DNA of 30,338 nucleotides from Candidatus Zhuqueibacterota bacterium 4484_87 (GCA_002085355.1 NATN01000014.1:1-30338); one strand, 5' to 3'. Shown: positions 7,987 through 16,198, counted from the stretch's first letter. The notes: generated by a model not told the origin, from the sequence alone. Program-made: numbers and translations.

Positions 7987-9208
7987 ACAGCGGGGAAAAA
8001 TTTTTTTCGGGGATGTTCTATTTATCGCTGCTATCATGGTTTTACTCATTTTTGGGCTGGCTGCGATTTTCAGCGCGTCTCATGTTGCCGGAGCAAATTC
8101 AGCGAATGACAATTTCTCAAAGCAATTTTATTGGATAATGATTGGCATCATGCTGACAACAATCATTATCGTTTTGCCGACGCGCTATCTCTACTTTTCC
8201 GCATACTGGATTTATGGAATATCGATTGTCTTGCTGCTCATGGCAATGATTTTCAGCCACGGGGAATCGATCCGACGCTGGCTGATTATAGGAGGGGTTC
8301 GTTTTCAACCATCAGAATTAGCAAAAGTTGCTACATTGCTTGCTTTATCCAAATATCTGAGCGAAGATGCCAGAGACTTACGCCGGTTGAAAGATATTGC
8401 CATCGCTTTTTTGATTGTTGGGCTGCCCTTTTTTCTCATTTTTATCGAACCGGATTTGGGAACATCACTGGTTTTTCTGGCGTTGGTTTTGCCAATTCTC
8501 TATTGGGCAGGTCTTCCTTCGTTTTATTTGTTCGTCATTATGACGCCCTTTTTAGTAATGGCAGCGTCTTTCAATTATTATACTTTTTTTGTGATAATGA
8601 TTGTCGCAATTGCATTATCGTTGTATTTTCAGCGAGGTCTCACTGTTTCGGCGTTTTTGTTTGCGATAAATATTTTTGTCGGAATAATGACGCCTTTTTT
8701 GTGGAATAGACTACACGGTTATCAGAAACATCGCATTTTGACGTTTTTAGGGATAGAAGCGGATCCTTACGGCTTAAGTTACCAGGTCATTCAATCCAAA
8801 GTCGCAATCGGGTCTGGCGGCTTTTGGGGTAAGGGATTTCTCAACGGCACGCAAACGCAATTGCGCTTTTTACCAGCACAGCATACAGATTTTGTGTTTT
8901 CTGTCATCGGAGAAGAGTTTGGCTTTTTGGGAAGCTTTTTTATTTTGATTTTATTTTTGTTTCTTATTTTGCGCGGGATTTACATCAGCGCTATTGTTAA
9001 AAATCGTTTTTTAAGTTTACTCGTCTTTGGTGCGGTAATTATCTTGGCTTTTCACGCCGTCGTAAATACAGGTATGACAGTCGGAATTTTTCCAGTAACG
9101 GGCTTGCCATTGCCGTTTTTGAGTTACGGGGGTTCGTTCATGGCGACGTGTTTTCTTCTCGTAGGGTTTATTTTACATGCTTCATTTCGGCGTTACCAAT
9201 ATTTTTAA
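7976..9208 (+). CDS. rodA: SEDS peptidoglycan glycosyltransferase RodA
   Basis: RodA polymerises lipid II into glycan strands during elongation and acts with PBP2. The 410-residue protein has about ten membrane segments. SEDS features are visible: RRWLIIGGVRFQPSELAK near residue 100, the IEPDLGTSLVFLALVL loop that holds the essential Asp, and the extracellular GSGGFWGKGFLNGTQTQLRFLPAQHTDFVF loop summarised as GKGxxxGxQxxLxFLPxxHTDF. GFLGSF, NTGMTVGIFPVTGLPLPF and SYGGSF follow. GGAG lies 8 nt before the ATG. It closes the elongasome operon. Confidence 0.97.
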   Translation: MLNEQRGKIFFGDVLFIAAIMVLLIFGLAAIFSASHVAGANSANDNFSKQFYWIMIGIMLTTIIIVLPTRYLYFSAYWIYGISIVLLLMAMIFSHGESIRRWLIIGGVRFQPSELAKVATLLALSKYLSEDARDLRRLKDIAIAFLIVGLPFFLIFIEPDLGTSLVFLALVLPILYWAGLPSFYLFVIMTPFLVMAASFNYYTFFVIMIVAIALSLYFQRGLTVSAFLFAINIFVGIMTPFLWNRLHGYQKHRILTFLGIEADPYGLSYQVIQSKVAIGSGGFWGKGFLNGTQTQLRFLPAQHTDFVFSVIGEEFGFLGSFFILILFLFLILRGIYISAIVKNRFLSLLVFGAVIILAFHAVVNTGMTVGIFPVTGLPLPFLSYGGSFMATCFLLVGFILHASFRRYQYF

Positions 9209-9555
9209 GCCGCTTGAGGAGCAGCGGAATGGAACTTTTTGAGCAAATTAGAGGATAAAATATTAGAAGAACGAAAAAAATGGGGATGGCGCTGGTAATA
9301 GAATGGATGATCAGGTTTCTCAATGACAATAAACATTTGCAGATTTGCTTGAAGATAGATTGATAAAAAACCATCTACTTTTTCTAAAATTAACTATTTT
9401 TTAGACAATTGAATGTTAATTTCTTTGTTTTATTGGTAATTTTTACTACTTAATTGTTAAAATAAAAAAAACATCTTGACTTTTTACTTAAATTTTAATA
9501 AATTTTTAATAATAAGTTTCTCAAACTATTTTAGTTATGATAGAGGAGGATAGAT
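9209..9555 (+). promoter_or_regulatory. 347-nt AT-rich intergenic leader, candidate sigma-70-type promoter
   Basis: No convincing gene lies here. The second half is extremely AT-rich. TTGACT at 9476-9481 resembles a -35 box, and TAAATT at 9499-9504 with a 17-nt spacer is a fair -10 candidate. GAGGAGGA at 9543-9550 is one of the strongest ribosome sites in the window and fixes the TTG start at 9556. FCB-group promoters often differ from this consensus, so the promoter call is tentative. Confidence 0.35.
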
Positions 9556-10755
9556 TTGAAACCCAAAAATATTTTATTAGGGCTGTTAATCGCCTTATTG
9601 GTTGTCCCTGGAATTCTCCTTGCCGGTGGTGAACAGACAAATATGGCGATTGGTTTTCGCGTAGGTCTCAACCGACTGGATGGCGACATTGACAATCCTC
9701 CGTTTCAGCCGATGTATTACGGTACTCTGACCTACAACTTGTTTGAATATTTAGCAGTGGGCTTTGAAAGCGGTTATTCCACAATCGGGGGCAAGGTTTA
9801 CGGTCAGGCAGATAAAGATTTCAAGACGATTATCATTCCTTATGAAGGTCATTTAAAATTTTCCTTTTTCCCGTTGAGCCGCGTTAATCCGTATGTGATT
9901 TTAGGCGGCGGCGGTTTTGCCTGGGACTACACGATTGATGGCAAAACCGATACCAACGAGGTTACGGGAGAAGCAAAAAAAGGCTATGATTCTTTTTTCA
10001 AAGGCGGCGGCGGTCTGGAAATTGCGCTTTCCCAAAACCACAACATATACTTTGACCTCGGTGCTACTTTTCGGTATTCCTTAACTGACATGCTTGATGA
10101 TTTGCATTCTGATTTTATAAATCACCGAAATCCCTTGAATGACGGCGTATTTAATGTGTACGGCGGATTTACCTATTATTTTCGCACCAGCAAAAGAGGC
10201 GACACAGATCATGACTGGGTGCCGGACGAGTTGGACCTGAAAGTAGAAATTCCGGAAGATCCGGATGGCTATTTAGATCATGACGGAGTCCCTGACGATG
10301 TGGCGCAGGTTCCGACGCTCAGCTACGCGGGAGAAATTGATACCACGGTAGAAGATACTCAACCGCCTGTAGTGATACATAATCCTATACATCGAATCGA
10401 GCAGGGCCATGACGTTAAAATAAGAGCGGAAATTTATGAAAATATTAAATTGAAAATTGCTTCTGTGATTTATCGGCCGGTGGGGGAAAGTGGTTGGAAG
10501 GTCGGAAAACTCAGATCGAAAAATGGTATTGCTTATGAAGGAATTATTCCGGGAAGATATGTTTTACCGCAAGGACTGGAATATTGCGTTATTGCAATTG
10601 ACGAAGCAATTAGTGGTGTCGGATATAGCGGTTTGCCCAAACTTCCAATTCGAACGGAAGTGTTGTCGCATCCCAAAATGTGGCGAATAGTCAGCAGTGT
10701 TGCTGCACTCATTGGTTGGGGTGGTTCGGGGTATCTGATGTTAAAAAAACAATAG
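9556..10755 (+). CDS. Outer-membrane beta-barrel protein with type-3 calcium repeats and a hydrophobic C-terminal tail
   Basis: The TTG start is fixed by GAGGAGGA 5 nt upstream. A signal peptide (residues 1-24, ending LLAGG) leads into an OmpA-like N-terminal barrel, about residues 25-213, with alternating strands such as YVILGGGGFAWDYTI and FNVYGGFTYYF. From Asp216 come two Asp-rich thrombospondin-type-3-like repeats (DTDHDWVPDELD and DPDGYLDHDGVPDD). A beta-sandwich-like domain follows (about 275-370) with PPVVIHNPIHRIEQGHDV. Instead of an OmpA peptidoglycan-binding domain, the protein ends in a hydrophobic segment (IVSSVAALIGWGGSGYLML, about 378-396) and KKQ. The function is unknown; a structural or tethering envelope protein is plausible. 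It sits 21 nt before the CpoB-like lipoprotein gene, so the two are probably one operon. Confidence 0.75.
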   Translation: MKPKNILLGLLIALLVVPGILLAGGEQTNMAIGFRVGLNRLDGDIDNPPFQPMYYGTLTYNLFEYLAVGFESGYSTIGGKVYGQADKDFKTIIIPYEGHLKFSFFPLSRVNPYVILGGGGFAWDYTIDGKTDTNEVTGEAKKGYDSFFKGGGGLEIALSQNHNIYFDLGATFRYSLTDMLDDLHSDFINHRNPLNDGVFNVYGGFTYYFRTSKRGDTDHDWVPDELDLKVEIPEDPDGYLDHDGVPDDVAQVPTLSYAGEIDTTVEDTQPPVVIHNPIHRIEQGHDVKIRAEIYENIKLKIASVIYRPVGESGWKVGKLRSKNGIAYEGIIPGRYVLPQGLEYCVIAIDEAISGVGYSGLPKLPIRTEVLSHPKMWRIVSSVAALIGWGGSGYLMLKKQ

Positions 10756-10776
10756 TAATCGTGAAAGGGGATAACC

Positions 10777-11595
10777 ATGAAATCGTCAAGAATTTTGATC
10801 CTTTTTGCCGGATTGCTCGCCTTTTTGGTTTGGGGATGTGCTTCAAATCAGCCACCTGTCGATATGGGTGACCAGGCAGCAGATACTTCAAATGCACAAG
10901 ATCAGGCTGAAATTGATCAGTTGTTTGATATTATAAATCAAAATGAGACTCCTCAACAGGAAGAATCTGGCAGCGAAGACGAAGTCCTACAATTGCTGGG
11001 AATTAAAAAAGATCAAAAGGAACAAGGAACAGTTGAACAACAGCCGACAGGTACATCAGATGATCAACTGAAAAATGAGATAGAAACGCTTGAGCAGCAA
11101 TTAGCGGACAAAGAAGCTGAAATTGCCCAGTTGCGTTCGAGCGTGCAGGAAAAAGATCAAGTGCTGAATCAGTTGGAATCTAAACCCCCAGCGGCAAGTT
11201 CATCAAGTACGCCGACAATTACAGGAAATTACAAGCAGGATTATCAGGCAGCTTTACAGGAATATTATAACCGAAATTATAAAACAGCTATTAAATTATT
11301 TGAAGAGTTGCTGGCAATTGATTCTTCCAATTCGCTTGCTGATAATTGTCGTTATTGGATTGGCGAATCTTACTATGGATTGGGAAATTATAATCAAGCA
11401 ATAATTGAATTTACAAAGGTATTTTCGTTTGCAAAATCCAACAAAATGGCAGATGCACAATTGAAGATCGGGCTCTGCTATTTACGACTCGGAGATCGCG
11501 CCCGGGCGGCTGAAGAATTTCAACGGCTCATAAATGATTATCCTGACAGCGAATATGTGGACAAGGCGCGGGCTTTTTTGGCGAAAATTCAGTAG
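10777..11595 (+). CDS. CpoB/YbgF-like lipoprotein with coiled coil and TPR repeats
   Basis: The start has AAAGGGGAT upstream. The N-terminus is a lipoprotein signal with a lipobox-like LVWGC; Cys21 would be the lipidated residue (Trp at -2 is unusual). An acidic, Gln-rich low-complexity part follows, then a coiled coil at about residues 103-138 (repeating Leu/Glu/Gln heptads). The C-terminal half has three TPR-like units: YQAALQEYYNRNYKTAIKLF, CRYWIGESYYGLGNYNQAII and LKIGLCYLRLGDRARAAEEF, ending YPDSEYVDKARAFLAKIQ. This arrangement matches Tol-Pal system CpoB/YbgF proteins, which coordinate outer-membrane constriction with wall synthesis. No tol or pal genes are in the window, so the specific role is inferred. 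Confidence 0.8.
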   Translation: MKSSRILILFAGLLAFLVWGCASNQPPVDMGDQAADTSNAQDQAEIDQLFDIINQNETPQQEESGSEDEVLQLLGIKKDQKEQGTVEQQPTGTSDDQLKNEIETLEQQLADKEAEIAQLRSSVQEKDQVLNQLESKPPAASSSSTPTITGNYKQDYQAALQEYYNRNYKTAIKLFEELLAIDSSNSLADNCRYWIGESYYGLGNYNQAIIEFTKVFSFAKSNKMADAQLKIGLCYLRLGDRARAAEEFQRLINDYPDSEYVDKARAFLAKIQ

Positions 11596-11622
11596 AGTCA
11601 AAGCGTTGTATAAATTGCGCGG

Positions 11623-11650
11623 GGTCGAAGAAAAGTTCTCTTCGACCTTT
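11623..11650 (+). terminator. Intrinsic terminator after the CpoB-like gene
   Basis: A perfect 9-bp stem (GGTCGAAGA at 11623-11631 pairing with TCTTCGACC at 11639-11647) encloses a 7-nt loop and is followed by TTTGTCATATTT. It lies 27 nt after the stop codon and separates this operon from galT. Confidence 0.75.
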
Positions 11651-11716
11651 GTCATATTTATTCGGAACGAAAAATAACAAAGTAAAATAAAAAAAACAGC
11701 TATTGGTCGTTGGGTT

Positions 11717-12730
11717 GTGTGTGAAAGAGAATCGTCTCCGGAGTTACGGCAGGATCCACTCACTGGTTTATGGGTAATAATATCTCCCAATCGCAGTCAT
11801 CGTCCGATTGAGAGGGAAACATCTCCTTTGTCCGTAGAGAAAAAAGAGTGCCCTTTCTGCCCCGGGAACGAATCTCAAACGCCGCCGGAGATTGATGCTT
11901 TTCGAGAAAAAAATTCTTTGCCTGACCAGCCCGGGTGGCACGTTCGCGTAGTTCCGAATAAATATCCCGCTTTAAATGAAACTTCTCAAATTTTAAAAAG
12001 TCAAAATTTATTGTACAATTCAATTCCTGGCGATGGTGTTCATGAAGTTGTGATTGAAACTCCTGATCATAATTCCGAATTATTTAGTTTACAAGTAAGT
12101 GAATTGGTAAGTATTCTGAAAGTGTTTAGCCGGCGACTTCAACAAATTAGAAAAAACAGAAAGCTGAAATACGCTCTGATCTTCAAAAATGCGGGAAGAA
12201 AAGCCGGAGCTTCATTGAATCACCCGCATTCTCAAATTATTGCCACGCCGGTTTTGCCAACCAAAGCGAAAATTGAAATTCAAAAGCTGAAGCAATATTA
12301 TCGAAATAATAAAAGTTGTCTTTATTGTGACGTGATCAAAAGCGAAAAGAGACAGGGGGCAAGAGTCGTAGCAGAAAGTGATGAATTCATCGCTTACACG
12401 CCTTTTGCTTCGCGTTTTCCGTTTGAAACATGGGTGATTTCTCAACGACATGTTTCTCGCTTTGAGATGGAAAGCGAAGATAGGCTGCACAATTTTGCAA
12501 TGATGTTGAAAAGAGTTATGACTAAACTGAACCGGGCGGTGGGACTTGATGCTTACAATTTCCTAATTCATACTGCTCCCTTGGTTGCCAAAAATGATCA
12601 TTATTTTCATTGGCATGCGGAAATTTTGCCGATGATGACGAGTGTTGCCGGCTTTGAAAGAGGCGCCGGCTTTTATATTAATGAAATTTTCCCAGAACTT
12701 GCTGCACAGAAAATAAGAGAAGCCAACTGA
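11717..12730 (+). CDS. galT: Galactose-1-phosphate uridylyltransferase
   Basis: GalT exchanges UMP between UDP-glucose and galactose-1-phosphate (Leloir pathway). The 337-residue protein has ELRQDPLTGLWVIISPNRSHRP at the start region, CPFCPGNE (zinc ligands), RVVPNKYPAL, and the active-site ASLNHPHSQIIATP with the nucleophilic His in HPH. A second Cys pair lies in SCLYCDVI, and the C-terminal HWHAEILP carries further metal ligands. A GTG start is assumed; no good ribosome site is seen, and the conserved region begins within ten residues of it. It precedes glgA by about 50 nt, so a role in feeding or draining glucose-1-phosphate and UDP-sugars beside glycogen and exopolysaccharide synthesis is plausible. 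Confidence 0.93.
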   Translation: MCERESSPELRQDPLTGLWVIISPNRSHRPIERETSPLSVEKKECPFCPGNESQTPPEIDAFREKNSLPDQPGWHVRVVPNKYPALNETSQILKSQNLLYNSIPGDGVHEVVIETPDHNSELFSLQVSELVSILKVFSRRLQQIRKNRKLKYALIFKNAGRKAGASLNHPHSQIIATPVLPTKAKIEIQKLKQYYRNNKSCLYCDVIKSEKRQGARVVAESDEFIAYTPFASRFPFETWVISQRHVSRFEMESEDRLHNFAMMLKRVMTKLNRAVGLDAYNFLIHTAPLVAKNDHYFHWHAEILPMMTSVAGFERGAGFYINEIFPELAAQKIREAN

Positions 12731-12780
12731 TGAATTGTTTTTTCTCAATTGAATGGTGAAATAAGTAAGGATTGGAGATA

Positions 12781-14256
12781 ATGGAAAACCAACTAAAAAT
12801 TTTGTATGTCTCATCTGAACTGACTCCATTCGCACGAACTGGCGGACTTGGTGACGTTTCAGCTTCACTGCCTAAATATGTCAAAGATTCCGGCCATGAT
12901 GTCCGAGTGATTATGCCTAAATATAAATTTATCAGTGATCGAAAATATATTTTGCGGGATGTGATAAGGCTACGCGACATTGAAGTTCCCATGGGCGATC
13001 ACGTCCTCTCGACAAATGTGAAATCCGCTTTTTTACCCAACAGCAAGGTACAGGTTTATTTTGTTTACCATGAAGACTATTTTCAGCGAGAAGGGATATA
13101 TGTTGATCCGAAGACGACCAAAGATTATCCTGACAACGGAGAAAGATTTGCATTTTTCAGCAAAAGCGCGCTGGAAATTTTAAAAACTCTCCACTGGCAA
13201 CCTGATATTATCCATTGCAATGACTGGCAGACTGCGTTGATTCCATATTATCTGAAAACAATTTATGCGGAAGATCCATTTTTTGAAAATACACATTCGC
13301 TTTTGACTCTTCATAATTTGGCATTTCAGGGAATTTTTGAAAAAAAGATTTTGCCATTTATCGGTATTGATGAGAAAAATTTTGACAAAAAAAATCCTTT
13401 AGAATTCTGGGGCAAGGTTAACTACCTTAAAGCAGGGATATTGAGCGCAGATTTATTGAGTACTGTTAGCAAAACATACGCAAAAGAAATTCAAAAATCG
13501 GATGAGTTTGGCTTTGGCCTGCAGGATTACCTTCGCAAAAGAAAGAAACAGCTTTACGGGATTGTGAACGGCGTTGACTACAATGAATGGAATCCGGAAA
13601 CGGATAAATTCATTCCGGAGAAGTACTCTCCGTCTGACACCAGTGGAAAAGTGAAGAACAAAAAGGCGCTTTTGGAAAAAGCCAACCTTCCATTTAGTGA
13701 AGATATCCCAGTGCTCGGAATCATTTCCAGAATCACTGAGCAAAAAGGATTTGATTTAATTTGTGATGCGCTGGATGATCTGATGAAGTTGAAGATTCAA
13801 CTTGTAATACTTGGCGTTGGCGACAAAAAAATTGAAAATTGCCTGGAGCGCGCGGCGAAAAAGCATAAAACAAAACTGGCACTTTTTTTGGAGTTTAATA
13901 ACCCGTTATCTCATTTGATAGAAGCCGGATCTGATTTTTTTCTTATGCCTTCACGTTTTGAACCCTGTGGATTGAATCAAATTTACAGCTTAAAATATGG
14001 CACAATTCCGATTGTCCGGGAGACCGGTGGCCTGGCTGATACAATCAAAGATTTTTCAGAAGAAAGCAAAAGGGGCTACGGCTTTGTTTTTCAGGAACCT
14101 TCTCCAAAGGCATTATTGGCAGCAGTGAAACGAGCGCTTGGATATTTTCAAGATGAAGATACATGGAAGAAGTTAGTACAAAGGGCAATGAAACAGGATT
14201 TCTCTTGGGAAAAGGTTGTTCCTTATTACATTAACTTGTATGAAAAGCTTCTTTGA
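12781..14256 (+). CDS. glgA: Glycogen synthase (ADP-glucose type, GT5)
   Basis: GlgA extends alpha-1,4-glucan chains from a nucleotide glucose. The 491 residues from ATG 12781 have ILYVSSELTPFARTGGLGDV, the nucleotide-sugar loop (Arg19 stands where many GlgA proteins have Lys), DIIHCNDWQTALIPYYLK, LTLHNLAFQGIF, YGIVNGVDYNEWNPETD, and the GT-B C-terminal ISRITEQKGFDLI. The donor-binding SRFEPCGLNQIYSLKYG carries the conserved Glu, and RETGGLADTIKDF follows. GGAG sits just before the ATG, which is preferred to TTG 12772. The nearest partner is galT; glgB, glgC and glgP are not in the window. Confidence 0.95.
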   Translation: MENQLKILYVSSELTPFARTGGLGDVSASLPKYVKDSGHDVRVIMPKYKFISDRKYILRDVIRLRDIEVPMGDHVLSTNVKSAFLPNSKVQVYFVYHEDYFQREGIYVDPKTTKDYPDNGERFAFFSKSALEILKTLHWQPDIIHCNDWQTALIPYYLKTIYAEDPFFENTHSLLTLHNLAFQGIFEKKILPFIGIDEKNFDKKNPLEFWGKVNYLKAGILSADLLSTVSKTYAKEIQKSDEFGFGLQDYLRKRKKQLYGIVNGVDYNEWNPETDKFIPEKYSPSDTSGKVKNKKALLEKANLPFSEDIPVLGIISRITEQKGFDLICDALDDLMKLKIQLVILGVGDKKIENCLERAAKKHKTKLALFLEFNNPLSHLIEAGSDFFLMPSRFEPCGLNQIYSLKYGTIPIVRETGGLADTIKDFSEESKRGYGFVFQEPSPKALLAAVKRALGYFQDEDTWKKLVQRAMKQDFSWEKVVPYYINLYEKLL

Positions 14257-14293
14257 GGTGAAATTATTCCGTTAAATTTTCAACTATTGCGAT

Positions 14294-14310
14294 TAGCAGA
14301 GATATTGCTA
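14294..14310. promoter_or_regulatory. Short inverted repeat upstream of the sigma-54 site, possible activator site
   Basis: TAGCA (14294-14298) and TGCTA (14306-14310) form 5-bp arms with a 7-nt spacer, about 180 nt before the predicted transcription start. A second tighter inverted repeat, CGCAC-G-GTGCG, lies at 14392-14402, about 90 nt before it. Sigma-54 activators usually bind at such distances, but arms this short also arise by chance. Confidence 0.2.
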
Positions 14311-14461
14311 TGTCTAACTTCATAAAAAACATTGCTTATCTTGTCCCACGCTAATACATTGTTTCGCACAAGTACATTCCTCATGTTTTACCGCACGGTG
14401 CGATCCTTGCTAATTTCTTTATTTTGAGTGTTCTGAAGATGAAGTTTTGTTAACATGTTAG

Positions 14462-14477
14462 TGGCATTGAATTTGCT
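14462..14477 (+). promoter_or_regulatory. Candidate sigma-54 (RpoN) -24/-12 promoter of the exopolysaccharide locus
   Basis: TGGCAT (14462-14467), five bases, then TTGCT (14473-14477) reproduces the RpoN consensus TGGCAC-N5-TTGCW with one change. The invariant GG (14463-14464) and GC (14475-14476) are exactly 10 nt apart. The start of transcription would be near 14488, leaving a leader of about 50 nt with GAGAGGGAG before the STAS gene. In the other intergenic regions I looked for GG-N10-GC in this context and found no comparable site. Confidence 0.65.
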
Positions 14478-14539
14478 ATGCACTATGCCATTATTGAGAG
14501 GGAGTAGTACGTCTAACAAAAAAAAATGCGGTGAAATAT

Positions 14540-15259
14540 ATGCAAGGAATTGATATATCTTTTAAATATGTGGGGGCACAACAAAATATCGCTCTGTTAC
14601 AGCTCAAAGGTTTCTTGGACACGACAACGTCCGCAGAGGTGTCCGCCCGATTGAGAAATTTGTTGAATGATGGTGTTTACCATCTCGTGGTTGATATGAG
14701 CAGGGTCAATTATGTGAGTAGTGCCGGCTGGGGTGTGTTTGTCGGAGAAATTAGAAATATCCGGGAAAATGGTGGTGATTTAAAAATAGTTCAAATGACG
14801 CCGGAAGTGTACGATGTGTTTGAGATGTTGGAATTTCATCGCATTTTGGATTATTACGACACTATTGAAGAATCTCTGAATGATTTCGATATGAGCATGG
14901 GTAACAATATTACCCAGCCCAATCAGTGGAGCAAGACTGCAGCAGCAGGGAAGGCTGATGATATTGAAGTAGCATTGCCCAGAGACATTGCGACTAAAGA
15001 CGGAGCCAAAGAACGACGCGCAAAGTCCCGTTTCAAATTTACGAAACCTAAAGTGAACGAAGCAACATTGCCATTAGTCGAAAAAATTAAATTGATTGTG
15101 ATTGAAGATCCCGACGGCGGTGTCTTTAAGATCAGAAAAAAATTGGATACTCAGCGTTTTGGATTTGAAAAGGCGAGTATTTTTAAAGTCTATGACATTT
15201 TAAAAAAATATAGCCTGGATAGCAAAGAAAAACGCTATCGTTTTTATCGTTCACGTTAA
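14540..15259 (+). CDS. STAS-domain protein (anti-sigma factor antagonist-like) with an unrecognised C-terminal domain
   Basis: Residues about 1-115 form a STAS domain of the SpoIIAA/RsbV type: IALLQLKGFLDTTTSAEVSA, HLVVDMSRVNYVSSAGWGVF, then NGGDLKIVQMTPEVYDVFEM. The SSAG motif holds the Ser that partner-switching kinases phosphorylate in this family. Residues about 120-170 are a polar linker. The last 65 residues (KIKLIVIEDPDGGVFKIRKK and on, ending YRFYRSR) are basic and look like a small alpha/beta or winged-helix fold; I do not recognise them. An ATG start with GGTGA upstream is chosen; GTG 14531 is possible. As first gene after the candidate sigma-54 promoter, it may regulate exopolysaccharide production, but no cognate kinase or phosphatase is in the window. 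Confidence 0.75.
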   Translation: MQGIDISFKYVGAQQNIALLQLKGFLDTTTSAEVSARLRNLLNDGVYHLVVDMSRVNYVSSAGWGVFVGEIRNIRENGGDLKIVQMTPEVYDVFEMLEFHRILDYYDTIEESLNDFDMSMGNNITQPNQWSKTAAAGKADDIEVALPRDIATKDGAKERRAKSRFKFTKPKVNEATLPLVEKIKLIVIEDPDGGVFKIRKKLDTQRFGFEKASIFKVYDILKKYSLDSKEKRYRFYRSR

Positions 15260-15277
15260 AAAATATTTATCTTTATA

Positions 15278-15299
15278 TTTTTTTGCTTCTGCAAAAAAA
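15278..15299. terminator. Weak A/T-rich hairpin between the STAS gene and the Wza-like gene
   Basis: TTTTTTTGC (15278-15286) pairs perfectly with GCAAAAAAA (15291-15299) around a 4-nt loop. With only two G-C pairs it is a poor terminator on the + strand, but could cause pausing or partial read-through control. Confidence 0.25.
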
Positions 15300-15344
15300 C
15301 AGCCTTGGCGTTATAAACTAAAAGTTAAATGAGGGATACAAATC

Positions 15345-16037
15345 ATGGCAGACAATCTGAAAAGAAACCTGGGCGTAGAATTTATATTGTTGGTCATTAT
15401 CAGTTCCATGCTCTTTGGTACATTAATTGCTCAGGATAAGACGTACTACAAAAAGAATGAGTTTTTTCCGGGTGATGCATTGTCGATTGATTTTATTGAT
15501 GTTTACAAGCAGCAGGGACGAAGTTCCATTAATATCAGCGGAGAATACACCATAGACAGCCGCGGTTATATCATGCTGCCGCTGGTCGGAGCAGTGAAAG
15601 TGGTCGGGTTCAATCGATATACGTTGGCAGAAAAATTGGTTGAGGTTTTTAAACCTTATTTTACAGAACCTTATATTGCGATTGCGCCATTGATTCGTAT
15701 TACGATTAGCGGGCCTTTTTACAAGCCAGGAGCTTATCGTGTGAGTCCGCAAGCTTCTTTGTGGGATGTGCTTGAGCTCGCGGGTGGCCCCCAAGGGAAC
15801 TGTGATTTGAACAGTATAAGCGTGATTCGCAATGACAAAGTTGTCATTGAAAATTTATTGGCTGGTTTTGAAAAGGCATATTCTCTGGAAGATATCGGCA
15901 TACAATCCGGCGATCAAATTGTCGCAAAACCCAAAAGACATATCAGCGTGAGAGTGATTTTTGATTATATCAGGTTTGGAATGAGCATCGTATCATTGTA
16001 CTTACTGATTCTTCGATGGGAAAATTATAACAAATAG
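15345..16037 (+). CDS. Polysaccharide export (Wza-like) protein with SLBB domain and C-terminal membrane anchor
   Basis: Wza-family proteins guide capsule or exopolysaccharide across the envelope. The 230-residue protein has an N-terminal hydrophobic signal (about residues 10-29, ending LIAQ), then the poly-export domain: FFPGDALSIDF, GEYTIDSRGYIMLPLVGAVKV, TLAEKLVEVFKPYF. An SLBB-type domain follows with ITISGPFYKPGAYRVSPQAS and LWDVLELAGGPQGNCDLNSI. The C-terminus is a hydrophobic segment (about 205-225, MSIVSLYLLIL). No lipobox is seen, and the protein is shorter than E. coli Wza (about 380). GAGGGAT gives a ribosome site. It directly precedes the Wzc-like gene, its usual partner. Confidence 0.88.
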   Translation: MADNLKRNLGVEFILLVIISSMLFGTLIAQDKTYYKKNEFFPGDALSIDFIDVYKQQGRSSINISGEYTIDSRGYIMLPLVGAVKVVGFNRYTLAEKLVEVFKPYFTEPYIAIAPLIRITISGPFYKPGAYRVSPQASLWDVLELAGGPQGNCDLNSISVIRNDKVVIENLLAGFEKAYSLEDIGIQSGDQIVAKPKRHISVRVIFDYIRFGMSIVSLYLLILRWENYNK

Positions 16038-16198
16038 TTAAATTTTCGTTTTCATGGAAATAATCAATTTAAAAAATCGTACATCGATCATAAATTTGTT
16101 TGCGCTTTTAACTATCAGTTTTTAGTTTAGCGAAAGATAAATGCGCAAATGGCAACAAGATTTAAATTTTTGTATTTATCGAGGGGAGTTTGGGAATA

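Noticed and set aside
8131..8709. 192-residue frame inside rodA on the + strand
   Set aside because: It lies fully within rodA in another frame, and rodA motifs are continuous across it.
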